A stretch of 64,000 bases of DNA from Salinispirillum sp. LH 10-3-1 (lineage in GTDB: Bacteria > Pseudomonadota > Gammaproteobacteria > Pseudomonadales > Natronospirillaceae): positions 3,059,673 to 3,123,672 of the forward strand of contig NZ_CP101717.1 of the NCBI RefSeq assembly GCF_030643825.1, written 5' to 3'. A model generated the notes under the pieces. The model had not been told where the DNA came from and ran no database searches. It saw only the letters and a program-made list of their open reading frames with translations. Below, piece after piece: positions 43,605 to 51,589 of this stretch. Position 1 is the stretch's first letter. Each line of letters starts with the position of its first letter. The position numbers were made by a program, and so were the translations under genes.

Positions 43605-44230
43605 CCTGTGCACGCCACCTTGGTTAACCACTGGTCAGCCAACCAACGATGCCCCAATACTTCCGGGTGCACACCATCGTAAGCCCAAAGCGCAGACTGG
43701 CCGGCGCTATGCGCACTGAACTCAGCTTGCAAGGGCAGCCAGATCAACCCATGCTGGGCCACCAACTCAGCCATGCCGAATTGCATGGCCTGCAGCGGTG
43801 GCCACCACTGATCATCGGTCGCGGTACCGGGAATAGCAAAAGGCTCCATCACCACCATGCGCTCCATCAGCGGTTTTAAGGTCTCCAGCAAGGCGTTAAA
43901 GTTGGCCAAAATGCGCGCTACATCCGGAGCTTCATGGTCTGACATGGGATACCAAATATCGTTGATACCCAGCAACAGAGTGATACAGGTAAAGTCGCTT
44001 CCGCGTGTCTGCTTTAGGGGGCACCAATCATGGGTCAGCAATTCATTCACCCGACACCCACCAAAACCTCGGTTCCACACCTGCGCACTGGGCGACATTG
44101 CCAATAACTCAGTCGCCACACGGTTCACCCAGCCATACCCTAGGGCTTCACTGCGGTTAGGTTGTTTGACACTGCGTTGGCGGTCGCAGTCGGTAACAGA
44201 GTCTCCCAGAAACAGATAACGCTCGGTCAT
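43601..44230 (-). CDS. SGNH/GDSL hydrolase
   Basis: A 209-residue SGNH hydrolase. Block I is FLGDSVTDC with the catalytic Ser (about residue 9), the glycine of block II lies in NRGFGGC, block III is LLGINDIW, and block V carries the Asp-His pair in DGVHPEVLGHRW. I begin at the ATG at 44230, which overlaps the stop of the upstream membrane gene; a longer reading would run through that gene. No signal peptide is visible, so it should act in the cytoplasm on an ester. Substrate unknown. Confidence 0.85.
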   Translation of the reverse strand: MTERYLFLGDSVTDCDRQRSVKQPNRSEALGYGWVNRVATELLAMSPSAQVWNRGFGGCRVNELLTHDWCPLKQTRGSDFTCITLLLGINDIWYPMSDHEAPDVARILANFNALLETLKPLMERMVVMEPFAIPGTATDDQWWPPLQAMQFGMAELVAQHGLIWLPLQAEFSAHSAGQSALWAYDGVHPEVLGHRWLADQWLTKVACTG

Positions 44231-44589
44231 GCGCGTCCCTCGCGGCTGAAATACAATCCAGCCAGCACTAACCCGGCGATGACGTAAGTCAGGTGATTCA
44301 CCACCACCGCCAAGCCAGGCGGCGCGTAGTGCGCGTGCAGGGCCACCATGGGCTGCCAAACCAACAAAAACAGCGCCAAAGTAAAGGCTATATAGCTCCA
44401 GCCCTGCGGTTTACGGCCCGTGAAGCGTTGACGGACAAACAGCAGTACAGCCCCCAGCACCACCAGTAGACTAGCGATCACGAAAAACGCTGGCACGCCA
44501 TACAGCGCAGCCAATAGATACGCCGGTGCCAGAGCGGCCAATACCAACAACGCCAAGCGGCGGCCCCAAAGGCATAACGTCTTCAACAT
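44227..44589 (-). CDS. Small four-helix membrane protein, unknown
   Basis: A 120-residue hydrophobic protein with about four membrane helices (near 12-32, 36-52, 67-83, 93-113) and a basic loop RQRFTGRKPQG between the second and third. I do not recognise a family. It is 15 bp after the MazG-like gene and overlaps the SGNH gene, forming a likely three-gene operon. No conserved polar residue in the helices suggests an activity. Confidence 0.7.
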   Translation of the reverse strand: MLKTLCLWGRRLALLVLAALAPAYLLAALYGVPAFFVIASLLVVLGAVLLFVRQRFTGRKPQGWSYIAFTLALFLLVWQPMVALHAHYAPPGLAVVVNHLTYVIAGLVLAGLYFSREGRA

Positions 44590-44604
44590 GCCTGCCTCCT
44601 ATTA

Positions 44605-44958
44605 CTACTCATAATCGGTGTACTTACGCGCACTGCCCTTGACCCTTTCCGCCGGGTATTTGGCGTCGTTCTTCTTCATTTTGTCCCAACAAGCTTGTTC
44701 GATGTCGATCTCAAGTTTGCCCGCCAAGCGAATGAGATACAGTTGTACATCGGCTATTTCATCACGCACAGCGGTCAGTTGTTCAGGGCTCAACGCAGTC
44801 GACTGAGCTTCCGTCAACCACTGAAAGCACTCTTGCAATTCGGCGGCTTCCACCGTCAGCGCCATGGCCAGGTTTTTAGGTGAATGAAACTGATCCCAGT
44901 CGCGCGCTGAGGCGAACTGATTCATGGCAGTATGCAGACGATGAAAAGGGTCTGACAT
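44605..44958 (-). CDS. MazG-like nucleotide pyrophosphohydrolase (RS21-C6/dCTPase type)
   Basis: A 117-residue all-alpha NTP pyrophosphohydrolase. The metal-binding acidic motif is EAAELQECFQW (about 36-46) plus EIADVQLYLIRL (about 66-77), as in dCTPP1/RS21-C6 proteins. These cleave non-canonical or excess (d)NTPs to the monophosphate and pyrophosphate, a house-cleaning role. It is first of the three-gene group with the small membrane protein and SGNH hydrolase. Confidence 0.88.
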   Translation of the reverse strand: MSDPFHRLHTAMNQFASARDWDQFHSPKNLAMALTVEAAELQECFQWLTEAQSTALSPEQLTAVRDEIADVQLYLIRLAGKLEIDIEQACWDKMKKNDAKYPAERVKGSARKYTDYE

Positions 44959-45082
44959 TACGAACGACTCCGAAACAAAACAAGCCCACAGATTGCCTTG
45001 TTTTAACGCCGGTATCCAGTAGCTCTGCCACCCAATAACGACTAGAATTGCGCCAGTTTTGTATTAATGATGGTGTATCACA

Positions 45083-45799
45083 ATGGGCAGAGCCTACCAA
45101 AACCGCAAAGAGTCTATGGCCAAAACCTCAGACATGAAGGCCAAGATTTACAGTCGCTACAGCCGTGAAATCTACATGTGTGCCAAATCGGGCGGCTCCG
45201 AGCCCACCGGTAACCTCGCGCTGGCCTCGTTGCTGGAGCGCGCGAAGAAAGAACAGGTACCCGCTCACGTGATCGAAAAAGCGATCACCAAGGCTGCGGG
45301 TGGTGGAGGCGAAGACTTTGCGGTGGCGCGTTACGAAGGCTTTGGCCCCGGCAACACCATGATCATTGTGGATTGCCTGACCGACAACCCGAACCGTACC
45401 TACGGCGACGTGCGCACCTGCTTCAACAAGGTAAAAGCCAAACTCGGTGCGGCTGGCGCGGTTAGCCACCTGTTCGATCACGACGCCATTTTTGTGTTTG
45501 CAGGCGACGATGAAGAGCCGGTTCTGGAAGCCCTGATGGAAGCGGACGTAGATGTCAGCGACATCGAAGTGGCCGACGGCAAGATCACCGTATTTGCGCC
45601 CCATACCGAATTTGGGAACACGCGCAACGCCTTGAAAGCCGCCTTCCCCAACATCGATTTCGAAGTAGAAGAGATTCAGTTCATTCCGCAAATGATGACC
45701 GCCATTGAAGGCGTCGACATTGAACAATTCGAAAAACTGGTGGATATGCTGAACTTCTGTGACGACGTGCAAAACGTCTATCACAACGCTGAATATTGA
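45083..45799 (+). CDS. YebC/PmpR-family DNA-binding regulator (YeeN type)
   Basis: A 238-residue protein of the YebC family. The N-terminus [21 protein letters not shown] lacks the GHSKWANI of true YebC and fits the YeeN branch. Typical [18 protein letters not shown] and [19 protein letters not shown] blocks follow. Relatives act as transcriptional regulators or bind ribosomes to relieve stalling at proline stretches. It is monocistronic and followed by a strong hairpin. Confidence 0.92.
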   Translation: MGRAYQNRKESMAKTSDMKAKIYSRYSREIYMCAKSGGSEPTGNLALASLLERAKKEQVPAHVIEKAITKAAGGGGEDFAVARYEGFGPGNTMIIVDCLTDNPNRTYGDVRTCFNKVKAKLGAAGAVSHLFDHDAIFVFAGDDEEPVLEALMEADVDVSDIEVADGKITVFAPHTEFGNTRNALKAAFPNIDFEVEEIQFIPQMMTAIEGVDIEQFEKLVDMLNFCDDVQNVYHNAEY

Positions 45800-45810
45800 T
45801 GCAGCAGAGC

Positions 45811-45850
45811 ACGCTACTCCGGGTCGAGTCAGCCAGACCAGGAGTAGCGT
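45811..45850. terminator. Bidirectional terminator-like hairpin
   Basis: A perfect 10-bp stem ACGCTACTCC / GGAGTAGCGT extends inward with GGTC / GACC to close a 10-nt loop. It lies between the convergent yebC-like and DUF2784 genes. No T-run follows. Confidence 0.55.
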
Positions 45851-45888
45851 CTCACCAACCTTCACCCTTGCGCTGAGCCTAGTCTAGT

Positions 45889-46281
45889 CTAGTGCGGCCT
45901 CACCACAAACCAACTGGCCAACACCAAACTACCAAAGACGGTGTATACGGTAATGAAAACCCATTCAGGCGCGCTGTAATACAGCAGGCTTTGCAGCCAG
46001 TGCTGTATGAAAGACCCGGCATAAGTATCACCACCCGCTTTTTCACGCAATGCCATTTCCCAAATCGTTAACGGGCAGATCAGCCCCAACCAAGACTGAG
46101 CCACCACAATGCCTATGGCGCCGAGGTGAACAATACGGAAGATTTTGTTGCGCACCCATGCCCACCGCAGAAAGTAGCCAACATAGATAGCCAGCAGCCC
46201 AAGTACCACAAAGAGCACAAACAGCACGTGCATAACGAGCAGTGCATCAGCGAGAAACATGAGCAGTGAGGGGTTAGCCAT
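45889..46281 (-). CDS. DUF2784 membrane protein
   Basis: A 130-residue membrane protein with four hydrophobic helices. Family features are ADALLVMHVLFVLFVVLG near the N-terminus, NKIFRIVHLG and the central SWLGLICPLTIWE. Function is unknown. I choose the ATG at 46281, which has AGGTG 8 bp upstream; a GTG at 46290 would add three residues. Confidence 0.85.
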   Translation of the reverse strand: MANPSLLMFLADALLVMHVLFVLFVVLGLLAIYVGYFLRWAWVRNKIFRIVHLGAIGIVVAQSWLGLICPLTIWEMALREKAGGDTYAGSFIQHWLQSLLYYSAPEWVFITVYTVFGSLVLASWFVVRPH

Positions 46282-46355
46282 CGCTTTCACCTACCGAGAA
46301 TACGCCCTCAGCATAAAGGCTCAGCGGGAAATTTGCAGCCGGTATTAAGCCAAGG

Positions 46356-46393
46356 AAAAAGCATACAGGCTGGGCATTCGCCCAACCTGTATG
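46356..46393 (-). terminator. Rho-independent terminator of the bau-like operon
   Basis: CATACAGG-TGGGC pairs with GCCCA-CCTGTATG (one mismatch) around a 4-nt loop. On the minus strand it is followed by CTTTTTCC. It lies just after the first PuuB-like gene. Confidence 0.88.
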
Positions 46394-46410
46394 AAGCAAC
46401 AGGTTGAGTA

Positions 46411-47697
46411 CTAAATACCCAACTTATCGCGCAGACCGTAATACAAACCGCCCAAGGCGGTGTAAGGGGTACGCAGCAAGCGCCCGCCAGGGAATGGGAA
46501 GTGTTTGAGCTGACCAAAGGCATCGAAACGCTCAGCGTGGCCTTTCACGGCTTCGGAGATCAAACGACCCGCGAGGTGCGTCGTCGTAACTCCGTGGCCG
46601 CTGTAGCCCTGAGCGTAGAATATCTTCGGCGTCAGACGGCCAAACTGCGGCAAGCGGCTCAGCGTCAACAGGAAGTCTCCGCCCCACGCGTAGTCGAATT
46701 TTATGCCTTTCAATTGTGGGAAGGTCTTTTCCAAATGCGGCCGTAAGAAGGCCTCAATGGATACCGGGTCGCCACCGCCGTAAGAGGTGCCACCACCGTA
46801 CAGTAAGCGGTTGTCGCCAGTGATGCGGTAGTAGTCTAGCTTGTAGTTACAGTCTTCAACGCACTGTTGGCCGGGAATCAACGATTTCGCCACGTCCTCA
46901 TCCAGCACTTCCGTCGTAACGATCTGCGTGCCACATGGCATCGACTTTGCCGCCAATTCAGGCACCAAACCACCCAGATAGGCGTTTCCGGCGATGATTA
47001 AATAGTCGCAAGTGACTTTACCACCGCTTTGGGTGAACACTTCCGGGCGCTCCTTGCGCTCAATTTTAATGACCTTAGAGTCTTCGTAGATTTTGCCGCC
47101 CAGCGACTCCACCGCGGCCGCTTCACCCAGCGCCAAGTTCAGCGGATGAATGTGACCCGCGCCCTTATCGAGCAGTGCTCCAACGTATTCATCACTGGCA
47201 ATGTGCTGACGCGTTTGCTCAGCGTCGAGCAATTCCAATTCGTTGTAGCCAAAACGTTCCCACAAGGCTTTGTGGTGCTGTAACCCTTTGAATTGTTTTT
47301 TGTTCAAGGCGGCGAACATACCGCCGGGCTTGAAGTCACACTGGATGTCGTATTTGGCGATGCGCTCTTTAATGATTTGCGCGCCTTCAAACGCCATACC
47401 ACCGAGCGCTTTAGCCATTTCGGTACCGTAATTGCGCTCAATGACGTCGATATCACGGCTGTAGCTGTTAACCAACTGACCGCCGTTGCGTCCACTGGCG
47501 CCATAGGCAATACGCGCGGCTTCCAATACAACCACCTTGTAGCCCGCTTCGGCGAGGTGCAGTGCACTCGACAGGCCGGTGTAGCCAGCACCAATGATGC
47601 AAATTTGGGTGTCGAGCGACTCCTGTAACGGTGGACGCTCTGGCGACGGGTTCGCGCTCGCCGCGTAGTATGATCCGGTATGCGGTGTTTTTTGCAT
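46411..47697 (-). CDS. FAD-dependent oxidase, PuuB/PauB-like (copy 1)
   Basis: A 428-residue DAO-family flavoenzyme. The FAD motif ICIIGAGYTGLSSALHLAEAG (about 31-51 in two parts) and GRNGGQLV are typical of gamma-glutamylputrescine oxidases; the C-terminal GYSGHGVTTTHLAGRLISEA is the FAD-covering block. It would oxidise an amine or gamma-glutamylated polyamine to the aldehyde, making peroxide and ammonia or an amine. It is last of a leftward run: BauA-like, BauC-like, cupin, this gene. Confidence 0.9.
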   Translation of the reverse strand: MQKTPHTGSYYAASANPSPERPPLQESLDTQICIIGAGYTGLSSALHLAEAGYKVVVLEAARIAYGASGRNGGQLVNSYSRDIDVIERNYGTEMAKALGGMAFEGAQIIKERIAKYDIQCDFKPGGMFAALNKKQFKGLQHHKALWERFGYNELELLDAEQTRQHIASDEYVGALLDKGAGHIHPLNLALGEAAAVESLGGKIYEDSKVIKIERKERPEVFTQSGGKVTCDYLIIAGNAYLGGLVPELAAKSMPCGTQIVTTEVLDEDVAKSLIPGQQCVEDCNYKLDYYRITGDNRLLYGGGTSYGGGDPVSIEAFLRPHLEKTFPQLKGIKFDYAWGGDFLLTLSRLPQFGRLTPKIFYAQGYSGHGVTTTHLAGRLISEAVKGHAERFDAFGQLKHFPFPGGRLLRTPYTALGGLYYGLRDKLGI

Positions 47698-47724
47698 GAT
47701 TCAATGCCCTATCACGTATTTTGA

Positions 47725-48078
47725 TTATTCGTAGATAACGTAGATCTTTTTGCAATACGACGGCACTTCCCATGAGCCTTTAAATCCGGCGGGAATCAAG
47801 AAATGGTCGCCTGCTTTAACGATTTTGTGGGTGCCTTCGTTGTCATGGATGATGGATTCACCTTCCAGAATATGGCAGTACTCGTCTTCGCTATAACTGA
47901 CCTTCCAGTGCCCGGCCTGAGAGTCCCAGATACCACTGTGAAAACGGTCGTCTTTGGAACTCATCAGGTTCCATACCCGCTGTTTCGGCTGACCATTGAT
48001 GATCTTGTCCGCGTCGGGCAAATAAGACTCAACGTCTTCCGCAGGGGTTTTGACGTCAAGTATGTTGTTGATGTTCAT
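47725..48078 (-). CDS. Small cupin protein, BauB-like (DUF861 type)
   Basis: A 117-residue single-cupin protein. The cupin motif 1 is VSYSEDEYCHILEGESII and motif 2 ends in AGDHFLIPAGFKGSWEVP; metal-ligand histidines are few, with Glu and His in EDEYCHILEGE. In Pseudomonas bauABCD a protein of this type (BauB) stands between the beta-alanine transaminase and the semialdehyde dehydrogenase. No catalytic role is proven. The gap of 84 bp from the BauC-like gene holds a GGCGGGTG / CACCCGCC hairpin. Confidence 0.8.
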   Translation of the reverse strand: MNINNILDVKTPAEDVESYLPDADKIINGQPKQRVWNLMSSKDDRFHSGIWDSQAGHWKVSYSEDEYCHILEGESIIHDNEGTHKIVKAGDHFLIPAGFKGSWEVPSYCKKIYVIYE

Positions 48079-48087
48079 GATTTCTCC

Positions 48088-48122
48088 GGCCTATACGGCG
48101 GGTGTAAACACCCGCCCTACTC
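48088..48122. repeat. GGCGGGTG / CACCCGCC hairpin, copy 1
   Basis: An 8-bp perfect stem (48097-48104 with 48109-48116) around TAAA, followed by CTAC. The half CACCCGCCCTAC recurs at 49805-49816, also next to the BauC-like gene, so this is a small dispersed palindrome. Confidence 0.55.
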
Positions 48123-48162
48123 AATTAATCTTACGCCCAAAACTCAGCGGACTGCTTGCGCC

Positions 48163-49650
48163 TTACATCGTTGGCATAACAAACTCTGCGCCAAGGTCGC
48201 CCTCAGGCCAGCGCGCCGTAACGGCTTTGCGTTTGGTGTAAAACTTCACGCCTTCCATGCCGTGGACGTGGTTTGCACCAAACAGTGAGCGCTTCCAACC
48301 ACCGAACGAATGGAAAGCCATGGGCACAGGGATTGGCACGTTCACCCCCACCATACCCACTTGAATGTCGTGTACGAACTGGCGTGCTACACCACCGCTG
48401 CGCGTAAATACCGCGGTGCCGTTGCCATATTCGTGCGCGTTAATCAGTTTGACGGCAGTAACGTAATCAGGCACCCGTACCACGCAAAGGACTGGCCCAA
48501 AAATTTCTTCCTGGTAAATGGTCATCTCAGGGGTAACGTGGTCAAACAGTGTACCTCCGACAAAATAACCATCTTCGTGACCGACCAGGGTAAAGTCACG
48601 CCCATCAACCACCAGTGTAGCGCCTTCTTTAACACCTTGATCAATGTAGCCCAACACCTTGGCACGATGTTCCTTGGTGACCAGCGGGCCCATATCAAGG
48701 CCTTTCTCAGCGCCGTTGCCGATTTTGAGCTGCTTGGTTTTTTCCGCCAACTGAGCGACCAGACGGTCGGCCACGTCGTCACCCACCGCCACCGCCACCG
48801 AAATCGCCATGCAACGCTCACCAGCGGAGCCGTAGGCGGCGCCCATCAGGGCATTAACGGTCATATCAAGATCGGCGTCGGGCATCACGACCATGTGGTT
48901 TTTTGCGCCACCCAAAGCCTGTACACGCTTACCGTGCGCGCTGCCCGTACTATAGATGTATTCAGCAATCGGCGTAGAACCCACAAAACTAACGGCTTGA
49001 ATATCTGGGTGCGTCAGCAGCACATCAACCGCCTCTTTGTCACCGTTTACGATATTGAACACTCCGTCTGGCAGGCCCGCTTCTTTCAGCCACTGCGCCA
49101 CCAGCATCGGTGCTGAAGGGTCTTTCTCGGATGGCTTCATGATAAAGGTATTACCGCAGGCAATGGCCACTGGCCACATCCACATAGGTACCATGGCAGG
49201 GAAGTTGAAGGGAGAGATACCCGCAACCACGCCCAACGGCTGGTTCAGTGACCAAGCGTCTACGCCACGACCGACTTGCTCGGTAATTTCGCCACGCAGT
49301 AAATGCGGAATACCCGTAGCAAATTCCACCACTTCCATGCCACGGATGATTTCACCACGCGCATCCTCGAAGACTTTTCCGTGTTCGGAACTGATCACTC
49401 GCGCCAGTTCGTCCATACGCTCTTCAAGAATCGTGCGGAACTTGAATAAAACACGCGCGCGGTTCAGCGGGGACGTTTCGGCCCAGCCCGTGAATGCAGC
49501 TTTTGCAACAGCAATGGCTTGTTCGGTTTCTTGGGCAGTTGCCAAGGACACCGAGCCGGTTTGCTGGCCGGTAGCGGGGTTAAAAACCGGTGCCTGGCGT
49601 TCGCTCGGGGCGGTCGTTTCGCCTTTGATGAAGTGGTTAATCGAGATCAT
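48163..49650 (-). CDS. CoA-acylating (methyl)malonate-semialdehyde dehydrogenase, BauC/MmsA-like
   Basis: A 495-residue aldehyde dehydrogenase of the MmsA subfamily. The catalytic cysteine is in [14 protein letters not shown], the typical MmsA sequence; [20 protein letters not shown] is likewise diagnostic. I start at the ATG at 49650 ([11 protein letters not shown]) after AGGACAG; a longer reading to 49719 adds a region with poor similarity. It converts malonate semialdehyde to acetyl-CoA, the step after beta-alanine transamination. It is separated from the BauA-like gene by 312 bp of repeats. Confidence 0.9.
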   Translation of the reverse strand: MISINHFIKGETTAPSERQAPVFNPATGQQTGSVSLATAQETEQAIAVAKAAFTGWAETSPLNRARVLFKFRTILEERMDELARVISSEHGKVFEDARGEIIRGMEVVEFATGIPHLLRGEITEQVGRGVDAWSLNQPLGVVAGISPFNFPAMVPMWMWPVAIACGNTFIMKPSEKDPSAPMLVAQWLKEAGLPDGVFNIVNGDKEAVDVLLTHPDIQAVSFVGSTPIAEYIYSTGSAHGKRVQALGGAKNHMVVMPDADLDMTVNALMGAAYGSAGERCMAISVAVAVGDDVADRLVAQLAEKTKQLKIGNGAEKGLDMGPLVTKEHRAKVLGYIDQGVKEGATLVVDGRDFTLVGHEDGYFVGGTLFDHVTPEMTIYQEEIFGPVLCVVRVPDYVTAVKLINAHEYGNGTAVFTRSGGVARQFVHDIQVGMVGVNVPIPVPMAFHSFGGWKRSLFGANHVHGMEGVKFYTKRKAVTARWPEGDLGAEFVMPTM

Positions 49651-49781
49651 AAACTGTCCTATTTGCAAAAATATAACTTTAGTACGGGGTTTAGGAGGCG
49701 GATCGTCGGGCGAAGACACCTGTCTCCTAACCCCCCAGCAATCATCACGTTCAGATTGCCTTGTTTAATTATTGGCTTATC

Positions 49782-49816
49782 GCGGGTGTGCTTTTGTGGC
49801 AGAGCACCCGCCCTAC
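49782..49816. repeat. GCGGGTG / CACCCGC hairpin, copy 2
   Basis: GCGGGTG (49782-49788) pairs with CACCCGC (49805-49811) across a 16-nt loop, followed by CCTAC, as in the copy at 48088. It lies within the 312-bp gap between the BauC-like and BauA-like genes. Confidence 0.45.
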
Positions 49817-49832
49817 GTGATTCGATTCTTCA

Positions 49833-49948
49833 GGGTTTAGGTGGTTGTTAGCCCTAGGCTGACCGTTCAAGCGCAAGGATGCGCTTGACGAGCCTACAGG
49901 GACGTATTTTACGGCGTGTCAGCCTAGGGCTAACAACCACCTAAACCC
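49833..49948. repeat. Perfect 31-bp inverted repeat with structured loop
   Basis: Two arms of 31 nt (49833-49863 and 49918-49948) are exact reverse complements. The 54-nt loop contains a second hairpin, TCAAGCGC / GCGCTTGA (867-874 and 881-888 of this kilobase), and a distinctive CTACAGGGACGTA element. It is not related in sequence to the A-F family. It sits inside the putative bau-like operon, 15 bp after the BauA-like stop. Confidence 0.92.
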
Positions 49949-49962
49949 GGAATCAACGTCCG

Positions 49963-51276
49963 TTACGCCGCCGCGCGGATCGCTTTACCCATGGCATCGA
50001 CCAGTTGATCGATATGCGCTTTCTCGATGATCAACGGGGGGGACATCGCAATGATGTCGCCCGTGCAACGCACCAAGGTGTTGCCCTGCCAATAGCAATG
50101 CTCAAACACTGAGTAGCCGCGCTTACCCACTTTATCGTCCGGGTGGAATTCCACCGCACCAATCAAGCCAAGGTTACGAATGTCTTTTACATTCGGCAGG
50201 TCTTTCAGGCTGTGCAGTGCTTCCTGGAAATAGCCTTCCATTTCCAGAGTGCGCTCAAACAAGCCATCACGCTCGTAGATATCCAACGCCGCTAAACCGG
50301 CTGCCGCCGCCACCGGGTGTCCGGAATAGGTGTAGCCGTGGAAAAAGTCGATCGCCTCTTCCGGACCTTGCATAAAGGCATCGTGGATGGTGTCACTCAC
50401 AAACACCGCACCCATGGGAATAGCCCCATTGGTCAGGCCTTTAGCGGTGGTGAGAATATCCGGCGTCACGTCAAATCGATTCGCCGCGAAAGCTTTGCCG
50501 ACACGGCCAAAGCCAGTGATAACCTCATCAAAAATCAACAAGATACCGTGCTTTTGAGTGATTTCACGGATGCGCTTTAAATAGCCTTCTGGTGGCATGA
50601 TGACACCACCCGACCCGGAAACCGGCTCGATGATCACAGCGGCTATGGTGTCCGCACCATGCAAAGCAATGCGCTGTTCCAGTTCATCCGCCAGCCACAG
50701 ACCTTTTTCTGGCAAGCCTTTGGCAAAGGCATTCTCCGGCAGCAACGTGTGCTTCAGATGATCAACACCCGCTAACAGGTTGCCGAACGAGCGGCGATTG
50801 TTGCCGATACCACCGACCGAGATGCCGCCAAAACCAACCCCGTGATAGCCGCGCTCACGGCCGATAAAGCGTGTGCGCTGGGCCTGACCACGAGCATGGT
50901 GATAGCCCAAGGCGATTTTCAGTGCGGTGTCAGCCGATTCCGAGCCAGAGTTAGTGAAGAACACCTTGTTCAGGCCATCTGGCGTATGCTTGATGAGGCG
51001 CTCGGCCAGCTCAAACGGCAATGGATGCCCCATTTGGAAGGTCGGAGCGTAGTCCATTTTGGCAATCTGCTTGGCGACAGCACTGGAGATTTCACTGCGG
51101 CCATGTCCGGCGTTGACACACCATAAGCCTGCGGTGCCATCGAGAATAGAGCGGCCATCTTCACTGGTGTAATACATACCTTCAGCCGATTCCAGCAAGC
51201 GTGGCTTGCCCTTGAACTGGCGATTGGCGGTAAAAGGCATCCAGAATGCGTTTAATGAAGGGTTGTGAGAGGACAT
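49963..51276 (-). CDS. Beta-alanine / omega-amino acid:pyruvate transaminase, BauA-like
   Basis: A 437-residue class III aminotransferase. The PLP lysine lies in TTAKGLTNGAIPMG, and FFTNSGSESADTALKIA with IFDEVITGFGRVG is typical of omega-transaminases. The N-terminus FWMPFTANRQFKGKPRLLESAEGMYY is almost a signature of beta-alanine:pyruvate aminotransferase. I start at 51276 (MSSHNPSLN) after AGGTGG. It would convert beta-alanine, a product of spermidine or propanediamine breakdown, to malonate semialdehyde. The 314-bp upstream region is shared with the divergent PuuC-like gene and is AT-rich. Confidence 0.9.
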   Translation of the reverse strand: MSSHNPSLNAFWMPFTANRQFKGKPRLLESAEGMYYTSEDGRSILDGTAGLWCVNAGHGRSEISSAVAKQIAKMDYAPTFQMGHPLPFELAERLIKHTPDGLNKVFFTNSGSESADTALKIALGYHHARGQAQRTRFIGRERGYHGVGFGGISVGGIGNNRRSFGNLLAGVDHLKHTLLPENAFAKGLPEKGLWLADELEQRIALHGADTIAAVIIEPVSGSGGVIMPPEGYLKRIREITQKHGILLIFDEVITGFGRVGKAFAANRFDVTPDILTTAKGLTNGAIPMGAVFVSDTIHDAFMQGPEEAIDFFHGYTYSGHPVAAAAGLAALDIYERDGLFERTLEMEGYFQEALHSLKDLPNVKDIRNLGLIGAVEFHPDDKVGKRGYSVFEHCYWQGNTLVRCTGDIIAMSPPLIIEKAHIDQLVDAMGKAIRAAA

Positions 51277-51589
51277 GCGCCACCTGCTAGCTAAAAATTG
51301 GGGCATCTAAAAGATTCTGTGCGCCCAGTCGATTGATCTTGGTTGTCTGTTATTTTGAACACTTGCTGCCCAGTGTATGTAAAATAAATCAAACATCAAT
51401 GGTTTCTGGAAAATTTTCTTACTTTCCCCACGAACATAGATTATCCGGCCATAAAAGGACGCCCAATAACGGCAAAACTGACGTTCGGCCCAATGATTTA
51501 TTGTTCGATATATTGAATTAATTCACGCTCAGAGCTATTGTGTGCCCACGACTATTAACTCTTTTCTGAGCAAGAACAGTGAGGAACCC
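51277..51589. promoter_or_regulatory. Divergent control region of polyamine genes
   Basis: About 310 bp without a gene between the leftward BauA-like and rightward PuuC-like genes. It is AT-rich, with TTATTTTGAACACTTG near 51350 and GTTCGATATATTGAATTAA near 51504. AACACTTG recurs in inverse orientation before the second PuuB-like gene. These are candidate PuuR-like operator parts, without a convincing consensus. Confidence 0.3.

Noticed and set aside
45128-45865. Leftward open frame of 245 codons
   Set aside because: Antisense to the YebC-family gene over nearly its full length; the sense gene is unambiguous.
45876-45896. Short CTAGT tandem (about three units)
   Set aside because: Too short and imperfect to be called a repeat element; likely chance.
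48310-49116. Long rightward open frame of 268 codons
   Set aside because: Antisense to the BauC/MmsA-like gene, no recognisable domain, no ribosome-binding site.
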